DNA of 64,000 nt from Iodobacter violaceini (GCF_011601265.1 NZ_JAAOLX010000001.1:372001-436000); one strand, 5' to 3'; shown: positions 28,693 to 38,106, counted from the first letter of the stretch. The notes: a model not told the origin generated them from the letters alone. Numbers and translations are program-made.

Positions 28693-29163
28693 ATGAATCC
28701 ACTTCTCATGATTGCCATCACCACAGGCGCGCTTTCCAGCCTTTGGGGCTGGGCGGCTGTTTCTTTGGGCTTATTAAGCTGGGCAGGATTTTTAGGCTGT
28801 ACGGCTTATTTTGCCTGCCCGCAAGGCGGCATACGTGGCCTGCTGCTCAGCGCATTAAGCTGCTGCAGCGGTGTATTTTGGGCCATGGTGATTATTCAGG
28901 GCAGCGCGATTGCACCTCACCTAGAGATCGCAGGCTATCTGCTGACTGGCGTGGTGGCGTTTCTGATGTGTATTCAGGCTAAACAGCGCTGGCTGAGTTT
29001 TATACCGGGCACATTTATTGGCGCTTGTGCCACTTTTGCAGCAAATGGCAACTGGCAGCTTGTGAGTGCCTCACTGCTGATGGGGCTGATTTTTGGTTTT
29101 GCCATGAAAAACAGTGGCTTGTGGCTTGCAGCACGCTTTGATCGCCACTCAAATAAAGATTAA
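28693..29163 (+). CDS. DUF1097 family inner-membrane protein
   Basis: A 156-residue integral membrane protein with about five hydrophobic helices, resembling the E. coli YcdZ/DUF1097 group, whose function is unknown. The ATG at 28693 (MNPLLMIAI) is chosen over an in-frame TTG four codons earlier. Single gene. Confidence 0.75.
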   Translation: MNPLLMIAITTGALSSLWGWAAVSLGLLSWAGFLGCTAYFACPQGGIRGLLLSALSCCSGVFWAMVIIQGSAIAPHLEIAGYLLTGVVAFLMCIQAKQRWLSFIPGTFIGACATFAANGNWQLVSASLLMGLIFGFAMKNSGLWLAARFDRHSNKD

Positions 29164-29264
29164 ATCAAGGCACATATTTCCTTAATTCTGGCTTTTATAT
29201 CTCTTACATCGGCCTATACTGAATGCGTACTGTGCATTTGCCAGTACCCAACAGGAGCCGTGCC

Positions 29265-29390
29265 ATGAGTAAGTCTAAGCAAAGCCTCAAAGAATCAAAG
29301 AAGCAACCGCTGCTGAGCGCCAAAGAAAAGAAAGCAGCTAAACAGATTAAAAAACACGGTGGCGATGCCCTGCCTTTGCTCGCTAAATAA
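29265..29390 (+). CDS. small lysine-rich conserved-type protein (41 aa)
   Basis: A 41-codon gene below usual size cut-offs. CAGGAG lies 8 bases before the ATG, a good ribosome site. The product starts MSKSKQSLKESKK and has the block SAKEKKAAKQIKKH before GGDALPLLAK. Short basic proteins with an LTPKEKKAAKxAKK core are common next to housekeeping genes in betaproteobacteria; that comparison is from memory. About 30% lysine, soluble, possibly nucleic-acid or ribosome associated. Confidence 0.65.
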   Translation: MSKSKQSLKESKKQPLLSAKEKKAAKQIKKHGGDALPLLAK

Positions 29391-29528
29391 GTTTGAAAAC
29401 CCTTTGTAAACCCATCTGCGAGGCGTTCGCTGCCGGACGCCATGCCTGATCTGCCCCACGCAAATAAAGCCAGCCAAAGCAGGCATTCTGCAGCAGATTT
29501 AATCAGAAATATATATTAAAAACCCAGC

Positions 29529-30584
29529 TTATACAGTTGGTTTTTTTGGCCTGTTATTACCATTTCTGGCATTGCCCGCACGGATACGATCCCAATATTG
29601 CGAGCGCAAAGCAAAATCTTCGGACGATTGAATCCAGATAATTTTATCGCGTGCAGATAAATTAGATTTACTCAGCGTATTGGCCAGCCCCTGCCTCTGA
29701 GTTAATTCATTACTCACCGATTTATCCAGCATAAAATTAATCCAATTTTCTGCAAGCATTTTATTTTTTGCCTTAATACTGATTGCCCAGCAATCCAGCC
29801 ATGCCAGAGCGCCTTCTTTTGGCACGATATAACCCACATCCGCCCCGGCAGCGCGTAATAATTTAAGCTGCTGCATGCCATAATTTGCAAACATTAAGGC
29901 GGCTTTGTTTTTTATAAAAGCCTGAGTGCCTTCTTCCGGGCTGTTATAAAAAAATGGTTTTTGATCACGCAGCTCCAGCAGCCTGTTTACCGACCGTGCC
30001 ATTTCCTGTTTATTTAAATTAAACGGATCTTTAATTCCAATAGTCAGGGCAGTAAAGCTAAAATTATGATTACTGCCATCATGCAAAACAACTTTACCAA
30101 GATATTTTTTATTCCATAACTCATTCATAGAAGCAGGTGCTTGCTTCATTTGTTTTTTATCGTAAATCAGGCCCATTTCAGAATAGACAAAAGGAATAGC
30201 ATATAAATACCCATCCCGGTTAATACTGGGTATTTTTTCAACCCGCCTGAACCGGGGTAATTGTTTTTTAGTATTCGGAATACGTGCTGATTTAATTGGA
30301 GCGGCAATGGCCTGATCAATATAGCGCTGCATTTCTGCCGTATTGGCGGCAAAAACATCAAAATTTTCCCCCCGGTTTTTGCTCAGTTTGTCCCACAGCG
30401 CCTCATCTGTATCGATAAAAGTCACTTCAACACGTGCATCGAAGCGCTTTTCAAACTCGCTTACCCAGTCACCGTCTGCATAGCCCGGCCATGCTAAAAC
30501 ACGCAAAACTTCAGCAGCCCACGCAGCAGATGATGCACTGACACACAGCAACCCAAACACCGAACGCAAAAAGAAGCGTCTCAT
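29529..30584 (-). CDS. PotD-like extracellular solute-binding protein
   Basis: About 351 residues. The signal peptide MRRFFLRSVFGLLCVSASSAAWA is followed by the ABC polyamine-binding fold (VLRVLAWPGYADGDWVSEFEKRF, IPFVYSEMGLIYDKK and YNSPEEGTQAFIKNKAALMFANYG). It is related to spermidine/putrescine-binding PotD/PotF, but no permease or ATPase genes are adjacent, so it may be an orphan sensor or serve a distant transporter. Neighbouring c-di-GMP signalling genes (30964-35213) make a sensing role plausible, as in MbaA/NspS-type pairs. Start at 30584; the frame is open to 30629. Confidence 0.85.
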   Translation of the reverse strand: MRRFFLRSVFGLLCVSASSAAWAAEVLRVLAWPGYADGDWVSEFEKRFDARVEVTFIDTDEALWDKLSKNRGENFDVFAANTAEMQRYIDQAIAAPIKSARIPNTKKQLPRFRRVEKIPSINRDGYLYAIPFVYSEMGLIYDKKQMKQAPASMNELWNKKYLGKVVLHDGSNHNFSFTALTIGIKDPFNLNKQEMARSVNRLLELRDQKPFFYNSPEEGTQAFIKNKAALMFANYGMQQLKLLRAAGADVGYIVPKEGALAWLDCWAISIKAKNKMLAENWINFMLDKSVSNELTQRQGLANTLSKSNLSARDKIIWIQSSEDFALRSQYWDRIRAGNARNGNNRPKKPTV

Positions 30585-30901
30585 TTTGACTCTCAATCCA
30601 GGTGGATTTACGAAAAAACCCGTTCCCAAGCAGCAAATTAAAAGAAAATATATAAAAAAACCGAAATTTAATTATAAAGTGCCAAACTAAGGAACTCAAG
30701 AAAATTGCAATAGCAATCATAAAGTGATTTGGCATTTTTTACACGAAGAATTTTCACCTGTCGTGATATATAAATATTTAAAAATATTGCGAAGACGCGC
30801 CTTAAAAAACAACAAAATGGCACAGTCAGCCTGAATCCGTCCATTATTTATAAAAAAATCACAATGCTGTTTTTTGCTTAAGGCGAAAAAGATTAAATAT
30901 A
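30585..30901. other. AT-rich intergenic region
   Basis: About 320 bp, very AT-rich. A 69-codon minus-strand frame exists here but has no ribosome site and no recognisable features; I do not call it a gene. The terminator of the downstream-encoded signalling protein lies at its right edge. Confidence 0.5.
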
Positions 30902-30930
30902 AAAAAACCGGCCCGTCTTTATTCATGCCG
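30902..30930 (-). terminator. putative terminator of the signalling operon
   Basis: On the minus strand CGGC...GCCG is followed by GTTTTTTTATATT, 34 bases after the stop of the GGDEF-EAL gene. Short stem, so moderate support. Confidence 0.5.
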
Positions 30931-30963
30931 TTTAAAACGCGCTGATATAAAGTGCAGATCAGC

Positions 30964-33405
30964 TTATTTATTTCCGGCCAAAAAGTAACCGCTTACGCTG
31001 CTGTTTTTAATCCACGCTTCATCATAATCTTCAGCGGCCTTAGGCCGCCCCCAAAAATACCCCTGCACTGCCGGATAGCCCATGGTGCGTAAGATTTGTG
31101 ACTGCTCAAATGTTTCTACGCCTTCAGCAGTCACATTTAGTTCCAAGCTGTTCGCCATTTGCATAATGGCCGAAAACAGCCCCACATCGCGAGCCGTACC
31201 CGGCAGGGAAATAACAAAAGAGCGGTCAATTTTAATTCGGCTAACAGGCAGATATTTAAGCAGAGCCAGTGATGAATAGCCGGTGCCAAAATCATCAATC
31301 GCTACACTCACGCCTAATTCACGCATGCCCAGCACCATTTTTCTGATGCTGTGAAAATCCTGCAGCATTGATTCGGTGATTTCTATTTCTATTTGTTCAG
31401 GAAAAATATCATGGCGCTGGATCACCGTTTTTAATTCATCTAAAAAATAGTTACCGCGAAACTGCCTTACCGAAACATTCACCGCCATAAATAAATCTTT
31501 CCGCCCCGGCTGTGCCCATTTTTTAATTTGCGCTGCAGCCTGATCCAATACCCAGCTGCCAATTGATTCTATTAAGCCTGTATCTTCGGCAATGCTGATA
31601 AATTTATCCGGGGGAAGCAAACCAAATTCCGGGTGATTCCAGCGAATCAGCGCTTCAAACCCTAATACACGCGATTCATATAAATCAACTACAGGCTGAT
31701 AAAAAAGAACAAACTCATTTCTTTGCAATGCGCCGTGCATGCCCTGCTCTAAATTGAGCCGGGTGCGAACGTTTTCGACTAAATCGCTTGAATAAGCACA
31801 CACCCGGCCTTTGCCCTGCCGTTTGGCCTCGTACATTGCGCTGTCTGCAGCGCTGAGTAAATCGCTCAGTGTCTGGCCATCCTGCGGAAAAAACGCCACG
31901 CCGATGCTGGCCCCAATCACCAGCTTTTGTTCGTCTATCTGCATGGGGGCGGCGAGCGATCTTAAAATTTTATTAGCCACCAGCAAGCCTTCGCCAGAAG
32001 AAAGCACATCAGGAATCATCACCACAAACTCGTCCCCGCCAAGGCGAACAGCCTCATCGTGGCGGCGAATCTGGCGAACAATCCGGCCCGCCGCTTCCTG
32101 AATAACGCGATCACCAATATGGTGGCCTAAAGAATCATTAATCGCTTTAAACCCATCCAGATCAATAAACATAATCGCCACTACCCGCTGATGGCTGAAT
32201 GCTCTGGCTAATTCGCTCTCAAGATTCTGATCAAGCAGATAACGATTACCAAGGCCGGTCAGCGGATCATGGTAGGCCAGATGCAGCAACTGCCGCTCGG
32301 CCTCCCGGATGGCCGAGATATCTGAAAACGTTTGCACAAATTGCAGTACTTCTCCGTGCTGATCTTTTACGGTGCAAATATGCAGCAGCGTTTGTAAGAT
32401 GGTGCCATCCTGGCGCCTGCAGCCTACCTCGCCCGCCCAGAAACCGCTGGCTGTGCAGGCAATATCAGCATAAGAGATTTCCATATCGCGGCGGTTAACC
32501 ATAAACTCGGCGGCATAATGCCCCAGCGCCGCTTCTTCCGCATAACCTGTTAATTTACAAAACGCAGGGTTTACCGATGAAATACGCCCATCGGTATTCA
32601 GCACCATAATGCCCTCGGAAATGGTGCTGAATACAATGCTGGCCTGCTGCAGCCTTTCTTCCATTTTTTTGCGCGGTGTCACATCTCTCAGTGCGCCAAT
32701 CACCAGCTTCTGTTCCGGCCTGTTTATACGCAAATGACCAAACATTTCTAAATAAGCATATTCACCAGAATCGCGCAGCGCCCTGAAATCGCACTTAAAA
32801 AAGCCCTGTGTCCGTAAAGTGCTTTCAACATTATGTCTGTCATCCGGGTGCACTCTGGCAAGCATCGCCGATAAGCTGGCAATAAAGGGCTGCAGGCTGC
32901 TTCCCCAGATCAGCTGAAAACGCTCATCCCCAATCAGATGATCATGCGGGGATTCCCACTCCCAGGTGGCAAGCTCTGCAGCCTCGATGGCAATGGCCAG
33001 CTTTTGCTCTGATTTTGCCAAAGCCTGCTCTGCATCGTGGCGCGAGCGGGCTACCTGAATCACGGCGTTTAAGTCTTTTTTATTGTAGGGCTTGGTTAAA
33101 TAGCCAAAGGGTTTGGCCACAGCGGCGCGCCGCACTGTTTTTTCATCGGCATAGGCTGATAAAAAAATAACAGGCAATTGCCAGTGCCGGTAAATTTCAT
33201 GGCAGGCCTCAATGCCGTCACCATGGCCCTGCAGATGAATATCCATCAGTAATAAGCTGGGCTGATGGGATGCAACCGCCTCGATCGCCCCCTCCATGCT
33301 GATCGAAATAGCGCACACCTGATGGCCCATTTCTTCCAGTGTTTGCTGCAAATCTAAGGCAACAACAGGCTCATCCTCCACGATTAAGATGTTTTCAGCC
33401 TTCAT
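30964..33405 (-). CDS. response regulator with PAS, GGDEF and EAL domains
   Basis: An 813-residue c-di-GMP enzyme. The N-terminal receiver (1-125) has acidic D11/E12, phospho-acceptor D55 in LLLMDIHLQG and the switch lysine in YLTKPY. PAS domains follow (about 135-370). The diguanylate cyclase domain has an intact GGDEF motif with an RxxD inhibitory site five residues upstream, so product inhibition is expected. The C-terminal phosphodiesterase has the EAL motif FEALIRWNHPE and DDFGTGYSSL. Both catalytic halves look competent. Its ATG shares one base with the stop of the upstream kinase gene (TGATG), so kinase and regulator form a cognate pair. Confidence 0.93.
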   Translation of the reverse strand: MKAENILIVEDEPVVALDLQQTLEEMGHQVCAISISMEGAIEAVASHQPSLLLMDIHLQGHGDGIEACHEIYRHWQLPVIFLSAYADEKTVRRAAVAKPFGYLTKPYNKKDLNAVIQVARSRHDAEQALAKSEQKLAIAIEAAELATWEWESPHDHLIGDERFQLIWGSSLQPFIASLSAMLARVHPDDRHNVESTLRTQGFFKCDFRALRDSGEYAYLEMFGHLRINRPEQKLVIGALRDVTPRKKMEERLQQASIVFSTISEGIMVLNTDGRISSVNPAFCKLTGYAEEAALGHYAAEFMVNRRDMEISYADIACTASGFWAGEVGCRRQDGTILQTLLHICTVKDQHGEVLQFVQTFSDISAIREAERQLLHLAYHDPLTGLGNRYLLDQNLESELARAFSHQRVVAIMFIDLDGFKAINDSLGHHIGDRVIQEAAGRIVRQIRRHDEAVRLGGDEFVVMIPDVLSSGEGLLVANKILRSLAAPMQIDEQKLVIGASIGVAFFPQDGQTLSDLLSAADSAMYEAKRQGKGRVCAYSSDLVENVRTRLNLEQGMHGALQRNEFVLFYQPVVDLYESRVLGFEALIRWNHPEFGLLPPDKFISIAEDTGLIESIGSWVLDQAAAQIKKWAQPGRKDLFMAVNVSVRQFRGNYFLDELKTVIQRHDIFPEQIEIEITESMLQDFHSIRKMVLGMRELGVSVAIDDFGTGYSSLALLKYLPVSRIKIDRSFVISLPGTARDVGLFSAIMQMANSLELNVTAEGVETFEQSQILRTMGYPAVQGYFWGRPKAAEDYDEAWIKNSSVSGYFLAGNK

Positions 33406-35213
33406 CAGCCATCCCTTTGCGCTTTATATTCATTGATTAAAAGAATAAAGCTGGCACCAGCAGGGGATGATTCCGTAAGCAAGCGCCCTTGCAGCTGATT
33501 GACAAACATGGGAATCAGCTGCGATCCAAGGCCTGTTTTTTGATCCCAGCTAAATTGCGCGGGTAAGCCACAGCCATTGTCACGCACTAATAATTGCAGT
33601 TGCTGATCAGGCAGCAGCTTTAAGCCGACTTCAATCAGGCCTGATTTTTCTGTTGGAAAAGCGTGCTTAATGGCATTTAAAACCAGCTCGTTAATCACAA
33701 GGCCAAAAGGGATAATCCTCGTGACATCGAGCGTGGCCTCAGGCTCTGCCCCTAAAAAAACGAGTTTTATTTTAGATTCTGCCACCCCGTAGATGGCCTC
33801 CATCAGAAACACCAGGCGGGACAAAAAATCAGCTAAATTCACATCAGAAAGATGATCAGATTCGTACAAAAGCTGATGAACCAGCGCCATTGCGCTGATG
33901 CGCCCCTGGCATTCTGCTATCGCTGGCATGGCTTCGGGGGGCACTTTCCGAGCCTGTAAATTCAGCAGGCTGGACACAATTTGCAAATTATTTTTTACGC
34001 GGTGATGCACCTCGTGCAGCAGCGCCGTTTTTTCATCAAGGGCATGCTGCAGATCTTCCCGCTGACGTTTCTGCGCACTGATATCCCTGGCTAATTTGCA
34101 CGCGCCCACCACCACGCCCTGGCGATCACGAAGCGGAGAAATCGTGACCGAAACCTGTACCTCGCTGCCATTTTTATGAATACGCGCAGTTTCAAATGAA
34201 GGCACCCGCTCGCCGCTTGCGATGCGCTGCAAAATGGAGGCTTCTTCACTCAATTGACCGGGCGGAAATAAGCGGCTGACAGACATCCCAATCGCCTCTG
34301 CCGCCGCATAGCCCAATAAACGCTCTGCCGCAGAGTTCCAGCTGAGAATGATGCCGTCTAATGATTTAGTAATAATGGCGTCATCGGATGATTCAATCAC
34401 CGAAAAATAACGCTCCTCGGATAAATGCAAAGCCGCTTCGCTTTGATGGCGCTGGGTAATATCCATGCCCGAAGGAATCAGATGCGTGATATTGCCTTCC
34501 TCATCCCGCAGAGGGGCCAGCATAAAATCGATCCACATCCGGCTGTTGTTTTTCATTCTGACAGGCACATCATAACGAACCGTTTCGCCCTGCCTGCAGC
34601 GGCTAATCGCATCAATCAGCCTGGCCTGAATGGCTTCATCATAAGACCACCAGTAGCAATCCCAGAATTTTTTACCGCGTACATCATCGATACTCAGGCC
34701 AGCAGCAAGCAGCGGCGCCAGATTGGCCTCGGATAAGGTGCCATCCAGCTCTAATACCCCAACAAAAGAAAATAAATTATCCAGAACCTTAAGCAGCTTA
34801 TGCTGGCTGTTCTGCAAAAGCTGCTCGGCCACATTATCCAGCGTGGAATCCTGAATAATTGCCAGCACCCCGCGTATGTCTCCCGCCTGACCTTTCCAGG
34901 GATAATACGAAGCCATTCTGTGCACCGTATGCCCATCCACGCCCGCTTTACCACGAATCTCCTGCTTTACAAGCGGCTTGCCGGTATCCAGCACAAACTG
35001 CAGCTTGGGCTCGATCACCATCGCAGCCTGAGGTAAAAACTCTTCCAACCTTTTTCCAAGGTGATCTGCCACGCTCATATGATTAACACTGGCATGGCGG
35101 GAATTAATGCACAGCTGCCGCAGCCCGCGATCAAGCACCGCGACACCTGTCGGCACATTTTCCAGTAGTAAAGGGAAAATCTCCTGAATATCTTCAGGCA
35201 AGAGCAGATGCAT
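33405..35213 (-). CDS. PAS-domain sensor histidine kinase (HisKA_2 type)
   Basis: 602 residues, apparently soluble. Three PAS domains (about 10-115, 135-255, 265-385; YFSVIESSDDAIITKSLDGIILSWN marks the third) precede a HisKA_2 dimerisation helix with the phospho-acceptor His in LLHEVHHRVKNNLQIVSSLL. A HATPase follows with ELVLNAIKHAFP and VRDNGCGLP. This kinase class often works with receiver-output proteins and responds to light or redox when PAS binds a cofactor; no LOV-type cysteine motif is evident. Overlaps the regulator gene by one base. Confidence 0.92.
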   Translation of the reverse strand: MHLLLPEDIQEIFPLLLENVPTGVAVLDRGLRQLCINSRHASVNHMSVADHLGKRLEEFLPQAAMVIEPKLQFVLDTGKPLVKQEIRGKAGVDGHTVHRMASYYPWKGQAGDIRGVLAIIQDSTLDNVAEQLLQNSQHKLLKVLDNLFSFVGVLELDGTLSEANLAPLLAAGLSIDDVRGKKFWDCYWWSYDEAIQARLIDAISRCRQGETVRYDVPVRMKNNSRMWIDFMLAPLRDEEGNITHLIPSGMDITQRHQSEAALHLSEERYFSVIESSDDAIITKSLDGIILSWNSAAERLLGYAAAEAIGMSVSRLFPPGQLSEEASILQRIASGERVPSFETARIHKNGSEVQVSVTISPLRDRQGVVVGACKLARDISAQKRQREDLQHALDEKTALLHEVHHRVKNNLQIVSSLLNLQARKVPPEAMPAIAECQGRISAMALVHQLLYESDHLSDVNLADFLSRLVFLMEAIYGVAESKIKLVFLGAEPEATLDVTRIIPFGLVINELVLNAIKHAFPTEKSGLIEVGLKLLPDQQLQLLVRDNGCGLPAQFSWDQKTGLGSQLIPMFVNQLQGRLLTESSPAGASFILLINEYKAQRDG

Positions 35214-35461
35214 GCAAGCACTCCGGAAAAGGGGGCTGGCTTACTTTTATAATCTATAACTGGTAATTAATACGAAATTATTCACCATTAAACAGATCAG
35301 GCGGCAATAAAAAACAGCAATAACCATGTAAGCAAATATAATATTACTCAAGCCACCCAAACCTGAACAACAGCCCCTGCAGCAATACCCCCGTCAATGC
35401 GAGATAAAGTCATCAAGTACGCGCTATCATGCAGCCCTGCACTTATTACAGAAAATACCCC

Positions 35462-36103
35462 ATGCTATTGAACTGGTTTTCTATTACCCGGCTGGGTGAA
35501 GCCGGCTTACTTTTGCCGCTGGCCATTGCCCTGATACTGGGCCTGGCCCTGATGCGTGCCCACCCGCTATGGGCCCGGTTTGCCCTGCGCCTGCTGCTGG
35601 CGATCACCATCACGCTTATCAGCAAAATCGCCTTTTTTGCCATGGGCTTTGGCATCCCTGCCATCAATTTTATCGGCTTCAGCGGCCACACCCTGCTGGC
35701 CACCGCCATTCTGCCCGTGTTATTTGCGTGGGTATTTATCAGTAAAGAAGGCTGCTTCAGCAAAGCAGGTTTAGCACTGGGCTTAATCATCGCCGCAATC
35801 ATTGGCTGGTCGCGGCTGAAAGTGAACGCACACAGCAGCAGTGAAGTCATCTCAGGCTGGCTGCTGGGCTATATGGTTGTGCACCCATTCTGGAAAGCCC
35901 GCATCCAAAGCTTCGCCCCCCTGAAAAGACTCATCCCCATCGCCTTTACCGCACTGGTGTTCATCATGTGGTCGCAACCCCAAACCGCCATCCACATCCC
36001 CTCCTACACATGGGAGCAAGACATCGCCAGATGGCTGATCGGGCACAATAAGATTTATACAAGGCAGGACCTGCATCAAAAAGAGGAAAATAAGCAGCCC
36101 TAG
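35462..36103 (+). CDS. PAP2-family membrane phosphatase
   Basis: About 213 residues with five or six TM helices. Two phosphatase motifs are recognisable: GFSGHTLLA (SGH, catalytic) and SRLKVNAHSSSEVISGWLLG (S-R...H). These act on lipid phosphates such as undecaprenyl pyrophosphate or phosphatidylglycerol phosphate; the exact substrate cannot be said. The start is uncertain: ATG 35462 or 35429. Confidence 0.8.
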   Translation: MLLNWFSITRLGEAGLLLPLAIALILGLALMRAHPLWARFALRLLLAITITLISKIAFFAMGFGIPAINFIGFSGHTLLATAILPVLFAWVFISKEGCFSKAGLALGLIIAAIIGWSRLKVNAHSSSEVISGWLLGYMVVHPFWKARIQSFAPLKRLIPIAFTALVFIMWSQPQTAIHIPSYTWEQDIARWLIGHNKIYTRQDLHQKEENKQP

Positions 36104-36180
36104 CACCGCAAAACCCACATCTTGATACACGGAGAAAAGCAAAGACGGAGACAAACAATCAGGCTTGCTCTTCGATTTAG

Positions 36181-36252
36181 CTTTGGCTTTGGCTTTGGCT
36201 TTGGCTTTGGCTTTGGCTTTGGCTTTGGCTTTGGCTTTAGCTTTAGCTTTAG
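36181..36252. repeat. hexanucleotide tandem repeat
   Basis: Nine perfect CTTTGG units followed by three CTTTAG units, flanked on the left by a degenerate ATTTAG. The repeat is read as Lys-Pro, Leu-Ala or Phe-Gly dipeptides in different frames, but I see no real gene around it. Because the unit is six bases, copy-number change would not shift a frame. Confidence 0.95.
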
Positions 36253-36290
36253 AGAATTTTCACCCCAGCGAATTAATATCACAACTCATC

Positions 36291-36536
36291 GCACGGGGCT
36301 TAAGTCTCCCCTTGAAGCACGCCGAAGCGAGGAACAAGCGGGGCGGGGTTTCGGCGAGGATGTTTGAACGAGCGCAGCGAGTGAGTCCCGCAGCCGCCGA
36401 CTCGATTGTCCGCAGTGAGGGGATTTCGTGCTGGCCGGGGCGGCCTGCTTTGCTTACTTTCTTGGCCGTTCAAGAAAGTGAGTCCCCTGCGGGGGATTCC
36501 CGCACCTAAATCAACGTGCCGAAGGCACTAAAAAGT
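36291..36536 (+). repeat. dispersed intergenic repeat, copy C
   Basis: Begins GCACGGGGCTTAAGTCTCCCC, ends at the GTGCCGAAGGCAC hairpin plus TAAAAAG. It aligns with 23693-23940 over most of its length except the central variable segment, and with 12491-12722 in reverse orientation. It lies with the hexamer repeat and another palindrome in the 560-bp gap after the PAP2 gene. Confidence 0.8.
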
Positions 36537-36628
36537 ACCGATCAAACACACCATCAATTCAATCTATTTCAGAATAAACAGGCAATCTTAGATGCTTTAT
36601 TGAGCCCAGTTCTCGATTCAGCATTGCA

Positions 36629-36654
36629 CGTTGGGCAGATAAAACATGCCCAAC
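36629..36654. repeat. GTTGGGCA...TGCCCAAC palindrome
   Basis: CGTTGGGCA and TGCCCAACCTACG form an inverted pair around GATAAAACA. Palindromes of this GTAGGTTGGGC type are dispersed between genes in many proteobacteria. Confidence 0.6.
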
Positions 36655-36664
36655 CTACGTTTAT

Positions 36665-36946
36665 TTAAGCATCTATCTCAAATATCTCAATACATTCTAT
36701 TTCTTTATTAAACCTGTTTCTAAAAACAGTACCGATAGAAAATTTAATCTTAAAAAATACGCCTTTTTCATTCTTTGCAATTACCTCAGCATTCACAGGC
36801 ATAACCCACGCATTTATACTTTTTTCACAACCATCCAATGGATCTATTAAATAGTTATTGTCAATTAACCATTTATCAATCATACCTGAGGATATTTTTA
36901 CTCTTCTTTTATGGCCTAAGTAAAGTGAATATACAAAATAGATCAC
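36665..36946 (-). CDS. small AT-rich hypothetical protein, start possibly broken
   Basis: A 93-residue frame, unrecognised, starting at GTG 36946 in the middle of a hydrophobic helix (IYFVYSLYLGHKRR). An ATG at 36969 with GGGG five bases upstream lies in another frame. The two frames meet at a run of seven Ts (36951-36957 on the plus strand as A7), and one extra T would join them into a clean membrane-anchored protein. So this may be a frameshifted, slippage-dependent or phase-variable gene. Base composition is far more AT-rich than the neighbouring genes, suggesting acquisition. Confidence 0.4.
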   Translation of the reverse strand: MIYFVYSLYLGHKRRVKISSGMIDKWLIDNNYLIDPLDGCEKSINAWVMPVNAEVIAKNEKGVFFKIKFSIGTVFRNRFNKEIECIEIFEIDA

Positions 36947-36984
36947 AAATAAAAAAATAAATATTTCATATTCACCCCAAAAAA

Positions 36985-37008
36985 AAGGCCGCCCAAAGGC
37001 AGCCTTTC
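36985..37008 (-). terminator. terminator of nrdB
   Basis: AAAGGC-C-GCC-CAAA-GGC-A-GCCTTT followed on the minus strand by TTTTTTTT, 15 bases after the nrdB stop. Confidence 0.8.
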
Positions 37009-37023
37009 TATTTCAATTAAATA

Positions 37024-38106
37024 TTAATCCCAGCTCAAAGCCCCGCCAGTCTGATACTCAGTAACCCGTGTCTCAAAGAAATTCTTCTCTTTCTTCAAAT
37101 CAATCATCTCACTCATCCATGGGAATGGATTAGTTACGCCTGGGTACATTGGCTCCAGGCCGATTTGCTGCAAGCGGCGGTTGGCGATAAAGCGCAGGTA
37201 TTCTTTGAATTGCGAGGCATTCAGGCCCAGCACGCCGCGGGGCATGGTGTCTTCGGCGTAGGCGTATTCCAGCTCTACACCGCGCTTGAACAAGCCGTAG
37301 ATTTCAGCTTTAAATTCTTCGGTCCACAGCTGCGGGTTTTCCATTTTGATGGTGTTGATCAGATCAATACCAAAGTTACAGTGCATGGATTCATCGCGCA
37401 GGATGTACTGGTACTGCTCGGCAGCGCCGGTCATTTTGTTCTGGCGGCCCAGCGCCAGGATTTGCACAAAGCCCACGTAGAAGAACAGGCCTTCCATAAT
37501 GCAGGCGAATACGATGATAGAGCGCAGCAGTTGCTGATCTGTTTCCAGCGTGCCGGTTTTAAAGCTTGGGTCGGTCAGGATATTGATAAATGGAATCAGG
37601 AATTCATCTTTATCGCGGATCGAGGCCACTTCGTTGTAGGCGTTAAAGACTTCGCCCTCGTCCAAGCCCAAAGATTCAACAATATATTGATAAGCGTGGG
37701 TGTGGATGGCTTCGTCGAAAGCCTGGCGCAGTAAAAACTGACGGCATTCTGGCGAAGTGATCTGGCGGTAAGTGCCCAGAACGATGTTATTAGCAGCCAG
37801 GCTGTCTGCCGTAACAAAGAAGCCCAGATTGCGTTTGACCAAACGGCGCTCGTCATCGGTCAGGCCGTTCGGGCTTTTCCACAGCTCGATATCGCGCTGC
37901 ATGTTTACTTCTTGCGGCATCCAGTGGTTTGCACACTGCGCCAGATATTTTTCCCATGCCCATTTGTGCTTAAACGGCACCAGCTGATTCACGTCGGTGG
38001 TGCCGTTAATCACGCGTTTATCTGAGGCTTTTACGCGTTTGGCGGTAGCGGCATCCAGATTGATTTCGGTAGCCGGGCTGCTGATTTCATCGTCAAAGTT
38101 GAGCAT
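37024..38106 (-). CDS. nrdB: ribonucleoside-diphosphate reductase beta subunit (class Ia type)
   Basis: A 360-residue di-iron radical subunit making deoxynucleotides with NrdA. Probable metal ligands D101 (TADSLA), E132 and H135 ([10 protein letters not shown]) are present. Y139 occupies the position of the stable tyrosyl radical, so it is class Ia rather than Ic. The C-terminus ends in the short peptide that docks to NrdA. Unusually, it is 2.8 kb from nrdA, separated by add, two lipoprotein genes and small ORFs. I see no NrdR box in the 76 bp before it. Confidence 0.96.
   Translation of the reverse strand: MLNFDDEISSPATEINLDAATAKRVKASDKRVINGTTDVNQLVPFKHKWAWEKYLAQCANHWMPQEVNMQRDIELWKSPNGLTDDERRLVKRNLGFFVTADSLAANNIVLGTYRQITSPECRQFLLRQAFDEAIHTHAYQYIVESLGLDEGEVFNAYNEVASIRDKDEFLIPFINILTDPSFKTGTLETDQQLLRSIIVFACIMEGLFFYVGFVQILALGRQNKMTGAAEQYQYILRDESMHCNFGIDLINTIKMENPQLWTEEFKAEIYGLFKRGVELEYAYAEDTMPRGVLGLNASQFKEYLRFIANRRLQQIGLEPMYPGVTNPFPWMSEMIDLKKEKNFFETRVTEYQTGGALSWD

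Noticed and set aside
30717-30926. 69-codon minus-strand frame upstream of the PotD-like gene
   Set aside because: AT-rich, no ribosome site, overlaps the terminator of the signalling operon.
36122-36509. Two plus-strand frames of repeated Phe-Gly or Leu-Ala and a minus-strand Lys-Pro frame over the hexamer array
   Set aside because: They are by-products of a six-base tandem repeat plus dispersed repeat copy C; no ribosome site, no conserved domain.
37165-37734. 189-codon plus-strand frame antisense to nrdB
   Set aside because: Shadow frame; all catalytic residues of NrdB are on the other strand.
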